In this document: positions 40,023 through 48,267 of the stretch, in pieces
Layout of the letters: every line of letters starts with the position of its first letter
Numbering within the stretch: position 1 is the first letter of the stretch
Source of the DNA: DASUPK01 sp963695805
GTDB lineage: Bacteria; Actinomycetota; Thermoleophilia; Solirubrobacterales; 70-9
DNA length: 64,000 bases
Direction of reading: 5' to 3'
Assembly (NCBI GenBank): GCA_963695805.1
Contig: CAVOHV010000003.1
Location: 186,001 to 250,000 of the forward strand
Made by a program: the position numbers and the translations under genes
The notes under the pieces: model-generated
Databases searched by the model: none
What the model saw: only the letters and a program-made list of their open reading frames with translations
Told to the model about the DNA's origin: nothing

Positions 40023-43000
40023 CTACTCCGTCGAAATCGACGGGTCGGCCTGAACCTTCTCCGGGATGATCATCAGGAAGTTGGCCTTGGCGGAGGCGAC
40101 CAGGCCCTGGATGCGATCGGCCTCGTCCGGCTGGTCGGTCGCCCGCAGTTCGTCGCCGTAATGGCCGAGCAGGTCCTCGAGGTCGAGCTGGCCCTCGGCG
40201 TCCAGCTCCTCGAGCTTCACCTTGGCGCCCTCGCCGAGGCGCCGCTGAATCGCGTCGCGGTCGAGGTTGAGCTCGTCATCGATGCGTACGTACACCCGGC
40301 CACCGGTCATCCCGGCGCAGGCCCAGGGCCCGATGTCGCCCAGGACGGCTGCGCGCCCTGACGTCATGTACTCGAAGGCGAAACCCTTGGCGTTGGCGCG
40401 ATCGACGACGCAGCCCTGTGAGTCGTCGACTGGCTGCTCGGGCTCGCCGGCCAGGACCACGTCCGCGCCTGAGAGCCGGATGCAGAAGCGCGAGTCGGCC
40501 GAGCCCTGCACGAAGAGGCGGCCGCGCTGGGCGCCGTAGGCGAAGGACTTGCCGACGGAGCCGTTGATGCGCCTCCCGTCGGTGTTCTTTCCCTTGAGGA
40601 TCGAGACGGTGCCCCCCAACATCGTCTTACCGACGCCGTCCTGCGCCCCACCCTCCACGCGGCAGGTGACGCCCCACTCGTTGAATGCACCGAAGCCCTG
40701 GCCCGCGACGCTGCCTCCGTTGAAGACCAACTGAGCTAGGTCGTCGTTCTCGGTGCCCTCGGGCGCGCCATCGTAGATCCGGGCACGGGCGATGGCTCCG
40801 GAGAGCTCGGTGCCGAGGACGCGGTCGTGTGCGTCGGTCCGGCGCGGGAACTCGACGGTCACGCAGGAGCCGTCGAACACCTTGTCGGCGACCTGGGCGA
40901 TCTCATGTGAGGCCTGCTTGGGCTCCATCCGAAGCGGCTTGGCGCGGACCAGACCGGCCTCGGCGCGAGCCTCGACCAGCGCCTCTTCCCTGACCGGGAG
41001 GTCGATCGGCTCGAGGTCGAGGAACTCTTCGAGCGGGGTGATCAGCGGTGCGAGGTCGATCTTCTCCTCGTGTGAGATCTGCTCGAGCAGGTCGTAGCGG
41101 CCGACCAGGTCCTGGGCGCGGTCGTACCCGAGCGAGCCGACCACAGCCTTGACCTCCTCACCCATCGCCTGGAAGAACCGGGCGCAACTCTCGGCGGCAT
41201 CCGCACCGGGAGGCGTGAACTTCTTCAGGCCGTGCTCCTGGGCCTGCTCCACGGTCTCGATCTGGGTGGCGATGCCGACGTGGCAGGTATCCAGCTGGCA
41301 GCCGCGGCAGATCGTGCAGCCGAGGGACACCATCGCGAGGGTGCCGAAGGCGACCCTGTTGGCGCCCATGCAGTGGAGCTTCACGATGTCCTGGGCGTGG
41401 CGGTACCCGCCATCGGCCCAGATCTCGACGCGGTTGCGGATCCCGGCCTCCATCAGCGCGCGGTGGACCGCGCGGGTGCCGATGTCGGAGGGCAGGCCCA
41501 CGTGCCTGAGCGCGTGCTGGCGCGCCGCACCGGTGCCGCCCTCGAAGCCGGAGAGGGTGATGATGTCGGCGCCGGCCTTGGCGATGCCGAGGCCGATCGT
41601 GCCGATGTTGGGAACGACCGGGACCTTGACCGAGACGCGCAGGTCGGCGTTGACCGTCTTCAGCTCGTCGATCAGCTCCGCGAGGTCCTCGATCGAGTAG
41701 AGATCGTGGTTGTTGGAGGGTGAGATCAGGTCGGTGCCGGGAGTGGCGTTACGGGCCGATGCGACCTTCTCGGAGACCTTCTTGCCCGGCAGGTGACCGC
41801 CCTCACCGGGCTTCGCGCCCTGGCCGATCTTGATCTCGGCGACGTAGGAGGAGTTCAGCATCTCGGCTGAGACCCCGAAGCGGCCCGAGGCGACCTGCTG
41901 CCCGCGCCACTTGCGGAACTTGCCGTACATGTCCTGGATCTCGCCACCCTCCCCGTTGATGCAGAGGATGTTGATCGCCTTGGCGGCCTCGGCGTAGGCG
42001 CGGAAGGCCGGTTCGGACTGGGAGCCGAAGCTCATCGAGCTGATCACGACCGGGTAGTCGTGGTGGCCGACCGAGGCGTCTACCTGTGAGGGGTCGACCG
42101 GTTCGCGGTCCGACTCCCTCTTCAAGCCCATGATGTGGCGCATGGAGATCGGGCTCTGCGCCTCGAGATCTAGCACCTTCTGCGAGTACTCGGCGAAGGT
42201 CGCGGAGCCGTTCGCCGCGGCGATCGCCGCCTTGTAGACCTTGGGATAGAAGTGGAGGGTCTTCGCCGGCTTCGACTCCTCGTCCCCGGCGAGGATCTTC
42301 TGACGGGCATCAGTGTCGGCGTCCATCTGCGCGAAGCCGGTGCCACCCTTCTGCGACGCGGCGAAGGCCTCGGTGTGGAAGATCTCGGCGAGCTCAGGCT
42401 TGATCCCGATCGAGGAGAACTGGCGGGCGTAGCCGCGAACCTCGTGGATGCCGATCGTGGAGATCACCTTCTCGATCCCCTTGCGCAGGGCCGAGCAGAG
42501 ATTGGCGACGTCGTTCTCGTAGTCGTCGACGCAGATCACCTCGAGCATCACGTAGGGGCAGGCGCCATCCGCCCCGAGGCCGAGAGCGATCATCACGTCG
42601 TGGACGTTGCGGATCGCCGCCGAGCGCAGCACGATCGAGCAGCGGCGACGCAGGTTCTCGCCGTCGGCGACCTCGTACTGCTTGAGCGCCTGGTCGATCG
42701 CGGAGGTCGCCAGGTGGGGATCGATGTAGCGCCTCTCGGCGTCGTAGACGGTGCGGTCGGTGAGAACGAGCAGCTCGCAGCCTTCGCCGACCGCCTTGAC
42801 AGCCTCCTGCCGGAGCCGCTCGATCGCGCCCTGGGTGGTCTCGGACTCGAGCAGGGCGATGTCGATCGCCTTGGCCCGGTCGCCGAAGGCATCCCAGAGG
42901 TCCTCGAGCAGGTAGGTGCCCTGCTCTCTGGCGATCCGGCGGTAGGCGCTGTGCGGCAGCGGCGCGAGGTCGTGATGGCCGCCGAGGATCACGGGGAAGT

Positions 43001-44684
43001 CGGTCTCGATCGTCCGGCTATCGGAGGACGGGTCCGTCAGCGCCGGCCGGCGGCCGAACACGGCCCGCGTCGAGAAGTGCTCGATCTCGCGCTCGCGGTC
43101 GATCGCCGGATTGGTTACGACGGCGACGGTCTCCTTGAAGTAGTCGGCGAGGTTCTGGCGCTCGGGCGAGAGTGCGGCGAGGGGGCCGTCGTACCCGAGT
43201 GAGCCGATCGGCTCGGCACCGTTGTCCGCCATCTGCTGGACCAGCTTGACGTCATCGCGCTGCCAGCCGAAACCGGCGAGGACGCGGTCCTCGACCCTCA
43301 CCGGCTCCTCGGGCCCCGCGTCGGTGTAGCCCGGGATCTCGGGGCCCTCGAGCGGGCCGCCGGTGTCGAGCGCGCGGTCGTAAGGCGCGACCTGCTCGGC
43401 GCCCGTCCGTCGCAGCCAGCGCTTGCGGACCTCGGCCAGCATCTCGGCATGCGGGTGGAGCGTCGAGCGCTTGCGCTCGCGGTCGATCATCACCATGTAC
43501 TTCTGGCCCGGGGCCATCGGCTGCGGCTCGGAGACCATGTCCGCGATGGAGACGACGCCGGGCTCGGAGCTGAAGACGTAGTCCTGCGGGGTCTCGAGCT
43601 TCCACAGCGGACGCAGGCCCATCGCGTCGGCCGAGAACACGCACTCGTCCATGTGCCGCGCGATCAGCGCGACTGGGCCCTGTGCGAAGGGCCCCATCGT
43701 CTGGCGCAGGTACATGTAGAAGGAGTGGAGCTCCTCCGGGAGGCCTGCGATCTCGTCGACGATCGGCGGCACGACCATCTCCATCGCCTCCGCCAGCGAC
43801 AGGCCGTAGCGCCGGACCAGGCTCTCGATCGCCCGGTTCAGGTCCTGGGAATCGGAGTTGCCCTCGCCGATCGGCACCCCGAGCATGCGCGCCTCCTGGC
43901 GGAGCTGCTCGATGGTGTTGATCTCGCCGTTGTGGCCGAGCACGCCGAAGGGCTGGACCCGGGTGAATGAAGGCCAGGTGTTGGTCGAGTAGCGGTTGTG
44001 GCCGAAGGCGCCAATCGTCTCCAAGCGCTCGTCGGAGAGGTCGGCGTAGTAGGACCCGAGCACCTTCGGGTTTCCCATCACCTTGTAGACGGCCGTCCTG
44101 CCCGAGAAGGAGGCGACGTGGACGCCGAGCTTCTCCTCGAGGACGATCTTCAGGTTGAAGACGGTGCGGTCGGCACCGGAGGCTTCCGGCACGAGACCCG
44201 CGAACTGCCAGAACTGGGGCTCCTCCTCCCGCGCGGTCGCGCCGAGGGCGGCCGAGTCGACAGCGCCGAGGCGCTCGGCGAGGATCCGGAAGCCCGCGCC
44301 CCCGAGCAGCTCTCGGGCCCCATGGCGAATCTTCTCGAGGTCCTGCGACCGCTCGACGAAGACGTGGGCGACCGCGAAGGCGTCATCCAGCGCGAGCGCC
44401 GGGTTGTGTCCGCCCTGACGGACGTCCTCGGCCCAGATCCTGGTCGGGATGTCGACCAGGAGGCCGCAGCCGTCCCCCTCGCCGTCGACATTGCCGGCGC
44501 GGTGGAGCATCTTCTGCAGCGACTCGAGCGCGAGCGTGACCGGCTCGTGGCTGGGGGTGGCGTCGCGGCGCACGGAGGCATAGAGCGCGCAGGCGTCCTT
44601 GTCCTCCACGCTCGGCGGAGAGACGAGAGGGCGGTAAGCGCGCTCCGGTGAGTAGCGCTGACGCTCTGGGGACGAGTTCTTCAA
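40023..44684 (-). CDS. gltB: Glutamate synthase, large (alpha) subunit
   Basis: 1553 aa, TTG start with GGAGG five bases upstream. Class II glutaminase domain: nucleophile Cys in EDKDACALYASVR after a 31-residue propeptide, HNRYSTNT, GHNGEINTIEQL and SDSQDLNRAIESL. Central domain and FMN-binding synthase barrel follow (SSMSFGSQSEPAFRAYA, GGTGAARQHALRHVGLP, FGTLAMVSLGC). The [3Fe-4S] cysteines are in CTICRGCQLDTC. The beta-helix GXGXG domain ends the protein. It makes two glutamates from glutamine and 2-oxoglutarate. The usual gltD partner is not adjacent; electrons must come from a subunit or ferredoxin encoded elsewhere. Confidence 0.96.
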   Translation of the reverse strand: MKNSSPERQRYSPERAYRPLVSPPSVEDKDACALYASVRRDATPSHEPVTLALESLQKMLHRAGNVDGEGDGCGLLVDIPTRIWAEDVRQGGHNPALALDDAFAVAHVFVERSQDLEKIRHGARELLGGAGFRILAERLGAVDSAALGATAREEEPQFWQFAGLVPEASGADRTVFNLKIVLEEKLGVHVASFSGRTAVYKVMGNPKVLGSYYADLSDERLETIGAFGHNRYSTNTWPSFTRVQPFGVLGHNGEINTIEQLRQEARMLGVPIGEGNSDSQDLNRAIESLVRRYGLSLAEAMEMVVPPIVDEIAGLPEELHSFYMYLRQTMGPFAQGPVALIARHMDECVFSADAMGLRPLWKLETPQDYVFSSEPGVVSIADMVSEPQPMAPGQKYMVMIDRERKRSTLHPHAEMLAEVRKRWLRRTGAEQVAPYDRALDTGGPLEGPEIPGYTDAGPEEPVRVEDRVLAGFGWQRDDVKLVQQMADNGAEPIGSLGYDGPLAALSPERQNLADYFKETVAVVTNPAIDREREIEHFSTRAVFGRRPALTDPSSDSRTIETDFPVILGGHHDLAPLPHSAYRRIAREQGTYLLEDLWDAFGDRAKAIDIALLESETTQGAIERLRQEAVKAVGEGCELLVLTDRTVYDAERRYIDPHLATSAIDQALKQYEVADGENLRRRCSIVLRSAAIRNVHDVMIALGLGADGACPYVMLEVICVDDYENDVANLCSALRKGIEKVISTIGIHEVRGYARQFSSIGIKPELAEIFHTEAFAASQKGGTGFAQMDADTDARQKILAGDEESKPAKTLHFYPKVYKAAIAAANGSATFAEYSQKVLDLEAQSPISMRHIMGLKRESDREPVDPSQVDASVGHHDYPVVISSMSFGSQSEPAFRAYAEAAKAINILCINGEGGEIQDMYGKFRKWRGQQVASGRFGVSAEMLNSSYVAEIKIGQGAKPGEGGHLPGKKVSEKVASARNATPGTDLISPSNNHDLYSIEDLAELIDELKTVNADLRVSVKVPVVPNIGTIGLGIAKAGADIITLSGFEGGTGAARQHALRHVGLPSDIGTRAVHRALMEAGIRNRVEIWADGGYRHAQDIVKLHCMGANRVAFGTLAMVSLGCTICRGCQLDTCHVGIATQIETVEQAQEHGLKKFTPPGADAAESCARFFQAMGEEVKAVVGSLGYDRAQDLVGRYDLLEQISHEEKIDLAPLITPLEEFLDLEPIDLPVREEALVEARAEAGLVRAKPLRMEPKQASHEIAQVADKVFDGSCVTVEFPRRTDAHDRVLGTELSGAIARARIYDGAPEGTENDDLAQLVFNGGSVAGQGFGAFNEWGVTCRVEGGAQDGVGKTMLGGTVSILKGKNTDGRRINGSVGKSFAYGAQRGRLFVQGSADSRFCIRLSGADVVLAGEPEQPVDDSQGCVVDRANAKGFAFEYMTSGRAAVLGDIGPWACAGMTGGRVYVRIDDELNLDRDAIQRRLGEGAKVKLEELDAEGQLDLEDLLGHYGDELRATDQPDEADRIQGLVASAKANFLMIIPEKVQADPSISTE

Positions 44685-44960
44685 TTGAGCCTCCGGTTCC
44701 GCGCCTTCTTCGAGAGGACGCGCGACGGGGGTGGACCGACGGGCCGCGGAATTATAGGTGGCGGCCCACTCGGCACCTTTCCGCCCGCGGCGGGACCGCC
44801 GGATGCTTTCCTCGCAATTTGCGCAGCGGCCCGCCGCCTGATCCGGCCCACTGCAGCGCTACTTTCAGCGCGGTGAGCTGTTCTTCTAGTGTCTTAGCGA
44901 ACGCTTACAACTGCTACAACCTCACCGAGGGGAACAACGAGCAGGGGTTGATGGAGAAGG

Positions 44961-45161
44961 ATGAAGGAACGAACTGAGGCAGATACGGAGGAACGGAAGG
45001 TCTCCGAACCCTCCACCGCGGCGGGCTCGGAGACGGAGCGTTTCTGCGCGATCGTCGACGTCAGGCACAACGAGGCCGTGACGGGCGAGTCCGGCGTCCC
45101 CGCGAAGCAGCGGGACCACGAGCTGCGCTGCCAGAAGCGCTCGCTCGACGAGTTCTCCTGA
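44961..45161 (+). CDS. Small hydrophilic protein of unknown function
   Basis: 66 aa with MKERTEADTEERKVSEPSTA start and VRHNEAVTGESG core, ending QKRSLDEFS. ATG 44961 has GGAGAAGG immediately upstream. Low complexity, charged, no membrane segment; could be a real small stress protein or a chance frame. The 276 bases before it show nothing else clear except the gltB ribosome site. Confidence 0.4.
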   Translation: MKERTEADTEERKVSEPSTAAGSETERFCAIVDVRHNEAVTGESGVPAKQRDHELRCQKRSLDEFS

Positions 45162-45298
45162 GCGACTAGACGCGTCGCCGAGGACCGCACGGCTGTGGTC
45201 CAGGCTTGACCGCTCCATCCTGCGGTCCCGTAGGGTCCCCAATGTGGATCGGTCCAGTGCTCTCAAGCGAGCACGACACCGTCGAAAGGAGAAACCGT

Positions 45299-45772
45299 AT
45301 GGCCGCCGATGAGAAGCCAGTCTTGATCGCCTACGACGGTTCAGACCACGCGAAGCAAGCGATCGAGCAGGCTGGAGCCGAGCTGAGATTGCCCCGGAAA
45401 GCGATCGTAGTGGCGGCCTATGAACCGCTCCAGGCACTCCCCTTCTGGGGCCGCCCCGCTGCGATCGTGCCCGACGAGCTGATCGAGGAAGCCGGTAACG
45501 AGGCGGCCAAGACGGCAGCTGAGGGCGCCGACCTGGCGAGCTCGGCGGGGTTCGACGCCAGCTCCACGGTCCACGAAGACGATCGCGCCTGGAAAGCCAT
45601 CCTCATGGCCGCCGAGGAGGCCGGAGCCGGGCTCATCGTTCTCGGGTCGCACGGGCGGGGAGCTGTCGGCTCGTCGGTCTTGGGGAGCGTCGCGACCTCC
45701 GTCGCACACCATGCCAATCTCCCCGTGATGATTTGCCGTCCCGCTGACGGCGACCAGATGGATCCGAGCTAG
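45299..45772 (+). CDS. Universal stress protein (UspA family)
   Basis: 157 aa from ATG 45299 (AAAGGAG eight bases upstream). PVLIAYDGSDHAKQAIEQAG starts the fold, and the ATP-binding loop GSHGRGAVGSSVLGSVATSV matches G-2x-G-9x-G(S/T); VAHHANLPVMICRP ends it. ATP-binding UspA proteins act in dormancy and stress survival. Convergent with the broken gene at 45769, whose stop overlaps its own. Confidence 0.92.
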   Translation: MAADEKPVLIAYDGSDHAKQAIEQAGAELRLPRKAIVVAAYEPLQALPFWGRPAAIVPDELIEEAGNEAAKTAAEGADLASSAGFDASSTVHEDDRAWKAILMAAEEAGAGLIVLGSHGRGAVGSSVLGSVATSVAHHANLPVMICRPADGDQMDPS

Positions 45773-46056
45773 GCGGCTGACTCGCCGCTGAGGGCCTCGC
45801 GGGCGGCCCTGACGCGGAGGTCCTCCACCCGGTCGCGCTGGTCCTCCGCGCGGGCGGCGAGCGCCCCGAAGTCGATACCGCGGATGTCGGCACCGCCATC
45901 GAGCGCCTCGAGCGCGCGCCGCAGGTCGCCTTGTCCTCCTCGATCTCCCTGGCGATCTGCGCGAACCGCTCTGCCGTAATCGTTGTCCTCGTTCTGCCAG
46001 GGGATCCTCTTGGCGAGGTTTTCTCCCACCACCGACCCCGCCAGGTGGTCATTCAG
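45769..46056 (-). pseudogene. Small conserved gene with compensating frameshifts
   Basis: In one frame: NDHLAGSVVGENLAKRIPWQ then NEDND, as in short actinobacterial proteins that start MNDHLAG, but the initiation codon is CTG (46056). From about 45985 the homologous sense moves to another frame (AERFAQIAREIEEDKA) and near 45930 returns to the first (LRRALEALDGGADIRG, ending EALSGESAA). Two opposite one-base shifts ~60 bases apart explain this. Either sequence errors or a real, compensated lesion. Confidence 0.4.
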
Positions 46057-46117
46057 TTAGATGCCGAGCAGCGTCCATGGCCGAGGGACTTCCCGGCGGG
46101 AGGAACCACAAATTCCG

Positions 46118-46726
46118 TCAGCCGTCTCCTGCCTCATGTCCGTGCTCGTGGCCCGCGCCGCCGTCCTTGCCGTGCACGTGGGGATGCGAGTGGACGTAGC
46201 CGCCGTGGCTGTGCCCGTGTTCGTGGCCGTCGCTCTTGCGACCCCCCGAAGGCACTTCATCGCCGGCGATCTCGCGCCGGCAGCTGGGGCAGAGACCGAG
46301 GATCGGGAAGTGGGTGAACCGAGCCTCGTAGCCGAAGCGGCGCCGAATCGAGCGCCGGATCGAATCGAGTTTTCCGGGCTCGACAGTGGTCACCCGTCCG
46401 CAGCGCTCGCAGGCGAGGTACTCCCGATCGGCCTGGCCGACCAGCCCATACAGGCCCGGGCCGTGGCCGATATGGACGTGGCGGACCAGCCCGAGCTCCT
46501 CGAGCTGCGAGAGGATCCGGTGCACCGAGGCGGCGTCCATCGGCGTGTTCGCGCCGCCCCTCCCCTCCGCGACGTACTCGGCGGAAACCGGGCCCTCCGC
46601 ATCGAAGAGCGCCTCGAGCACGAGGCGTCTCGGGGCGGTGACCCGGTGGCCGCTCTCCCGGAGAGCGCTCAGCGCTTCCTCCAGGTCGTCCACCTTGACT
46701 GCGTCGCGGAACGGCGAGAAGCCCAT
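46118..46726 (-). CDS. Fur-family metalloregulator with His-rich C-terminal tail
   Basis: 202 aa from ATG 46726. Winged helix: LEEALSALRESGHRVTAPRR, LVLEALFDAEGPVSAEYVAE, TPMDAASVHRILSQLEELGL. Dimer and metal domain: CERCGRVTTVEP and CPSCRREIAG, the two CxxC of the structural zinc site. The last ~35 residues contain about a dozen His (GHEHGHSHGGYVHSHPHVHG), unusual for Fur and suited to Ni or Zn binding. Lies 8 bases after the NiCoT gene, so nickel (Nur-like) sensing is the best guess. Confidence 0.9.
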   Translation of the reverse strand: MGFSPFRDAVKVDDLEEALSALRESGHRVTAPRRLVLEALFDAEGPVSAEYVAEGRGGANTPMDAASVHRILSQLEELGLVRHVHIGHGPGLYGLVGQADREYLACERCGRVTTVEPGKLDSIRRSIRRRFGYEARFTHFPILGLCPSCRREIAGDEVPSGGRKSDGHEHGHSHGGYVHSHPHVHGKDGGAGHEHGHEAGDG

Positions 46727-46734
46727 CTCGACTC

Positions 46735-47829
46735 CTATCCGACGGTCGACCGGGTCTGGCCGGACCAGCGTTCCTCGATCCGCCCGAGGCGCCAGACGGC
46801 GTATGCGCCCACCCAGGTGAGGATGAAGAGGCCGACGATCGCGTATCCGATCATGTTCAGGTCGAGCCCGGCAATCGACTGCCACGGCTCACCGGTCAGA
46901 TCGAGGCGGTCCGCGAGCACCGAGGTGAGCTCGATCGTGCCGATCGAGAGCGCCACCGAGACGGAGAGCCCGGTCACGGCGAGGTTGTAGAAGACCTTCC
47001 GAATGGGCTCCGAGAAAGCCCAGCCGTAGGCGAAGTTCATGAACGCCCCGTCGATCGTGTCGAACAGGGTCATACCGGCGGTGAACAGGACCGGAAGGCA
47101 GAGGATCGCGTAGAAAGGCAGCCCGCTTGCGGCGGCCCCCCCGGCGACGAGGAGGAGCGCAATCTCCGTAGCGGTATCGAACCCGAGGCCGAAGAGACAG
47201 CCCAGCGGATACATCTGCCACGGCTTGGTGATCCGGCGCGTCGCACGGCCGTAGAGGCGGTTCAGGAAACCGCGGGACTCGAGTTCGCGCTCGAGCTCCT
47301 GGTCCTGGAGCTCACCCTCGCGCATTCGCCTCAGGATGCGGACGATCCCGATCAGCACGGCGAGGTTGAGCAGCCCGATGACGAGCAGGAACACTCCCGA
47401 GACCGTGGGGCCAATCAAGCCCGTGGCGCTGTGCAGCGACGAGCCGTCGTCCTCGAGGGCACCGCCGATCCCCCGAACCCCGATCGCGATCAGCGCGCCC
47501 AGGAGGAACACGATGGTCGAGTGGCCGAGTGCGAAGAAGAATCCGACGCTGAGCGGGTGCTGTCCCCCGGCCATCAGCCTCCGGGTCGTGTTGTCGATCG
47601 CCGCAATGTGGTCGGCGTCGAAGGCGTGGCGGACGCCCAGCGTGTAGGCGGTGATCCCTACGCCGACGCCGAACGCTCCGGTCGAACCGAGGCTGTATCC
47701 GGCAGGGGCGACGAGCGCGATCAGGACGAAGAAGCCGATACCGGTGAGCCCGAGAATCACGAGCGCCATCAGCGCAACCGTGCGCCATTCGCGGGGACTG
47801 AGCGCCAATCTGATCCGACCCCACCGCAT
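46735..47829 (-). CDS. NiCoT-family nickel/cobalt permease (HoxN/NixA)
   Basis: 364 aa, eight predicted membrane helices. Signature RHAFDADHIAAIDN (the HX4DH metal motif) in helix II, FFALGHSTIVFLLG, LGFDTATEIALL and LFTAGMTLFDTIDG are all present. A proton-driven high-affinity Ni/Co importer, here probably feeding the hydrogenase. ATG 47829 lies nine bases after a TAGGGT -10-like box, consistent with a leaderless message; GTG 47838 is the alternative. It is directly followed by the Fur-like gene. Confidence 0.94.
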   Translation of the reverse strand: MRWGRIRLALSPREWRTVALMALVILGLTGIGFFVLIALVAPAGYSLGSTGAFGVGVGITAYTLGVRHAFDADHIAAIDNTTRRLMAGGQHPLSVGFFFALGHSTIVFLLGALIAIGVRGIGGALEDDGSSLHSATGLIGPTVSGVFLLVIGLLNLAVLIGIVRILRRMREGELQDQELERELESRGFLNRLYGRATRRITKPWQMYPLGCLFGLGFDTATEIALLLVAGGAAASGLPFYAILCLPVLFTAGMTLFDTIDGAFMNFAYGWAFSEPIRKVFYNLAVTGLSVSVALSIGTIELTSVLADRLDLTGEPWQSIAGLDLNMIGYAIVGLFILTWVGAYAVWRLGRIEERWSGQTRSTVG

Positions 47830-47863
47830 CACCGGCACCCTATTACGAGGCTATCTCAATTGC

Positions 47864-47878
47864 AATCGCCCTGCGATT
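47864..47878 (-). promoter_or_regulatory. Palindromic candidate operator upstream of NiCoT-fur
   Basis: AATCGC-CCT-GCGATT, a perfect 6-bp inverted repeat with 3-base spacer, next to TTGCAATTG. On the minus strand TTGCAA and TAGGGT are 17 bases apart and form a plausible promoter that this repeat would block. A binding site for the adjacent Fur-like regulator is likely by position only. Confidence 0.4.
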
Positions 47879-47901
47879 AGGGCTTTGACAGCGGCGGTAA
47901 C

Positions 47902-48258
47902 GTGGTGTCGGTGCCCAGTAGGCTGATCTTCCGGTGTGACTACTGCGGCGTTAGAGCCGAGGGCGCGACGGAGCGGGCACTGGAGGCGCAGCTGCAGGAG
48001 TTCCTCTTCGGCGAGTACCTCGACGTCGAGCCGGGGCACTGGCTGCACTGGACCGGCAATGGGATCTACGGGCGGGCGCAGTACGCGTGTGGCGAGCATC
48101 GCGGAGAGTTGAAGGCGGCCCTGAGAGAGAGCTACGGCACTCTGGGATGGCACCCCTGGGCGATGGGTCCCCATCCGGTGAAGTACCGCCGCGGGCGAGT
48201 CGCCGCGCGACGCGCACTCGGCCCCGGTCGCTCCTCGCGCTGGAGCCCGCTCGCCTGA
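47902..48258 (+). CDS. Conserved hypothetical protein with CxxC motif
   Basis: 118 aa, GTG start. LIFRCDYCGVRAEGATERAL near the N-terminus holds a CxxC; a third Cys lies in QYACGEHRGELKAALRESYG, followed by LGWHPWAMGPHPVKY. The Cys/His layout suggests a single zinc site. The basic C-terminus is low complexity. No known family. Divergent from NiCoT and convergent with hypF (a 9-base gap), so not part of either operon. Confidence 0.6.
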   Translation: MVSVPSRLIFRCDYCGVRAEGATERALEAQLQEFLFGEYLDVEPGHWLHWTGNGIYGRAQYACGEHRGELKAALRESYGTLGWHPWAMGPHPVKYRRGRVAARRALGPGRSSRWSPLA

Positions 48259-48267
48259 CCGCTTGAG

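Noticed and set aside
44685..44960. Riboswitch or attenuator upstream of gltB
   Set aside because: No recognisable glutamine or other aptamer core; only a GGAGG ribosome site for the TTG start.
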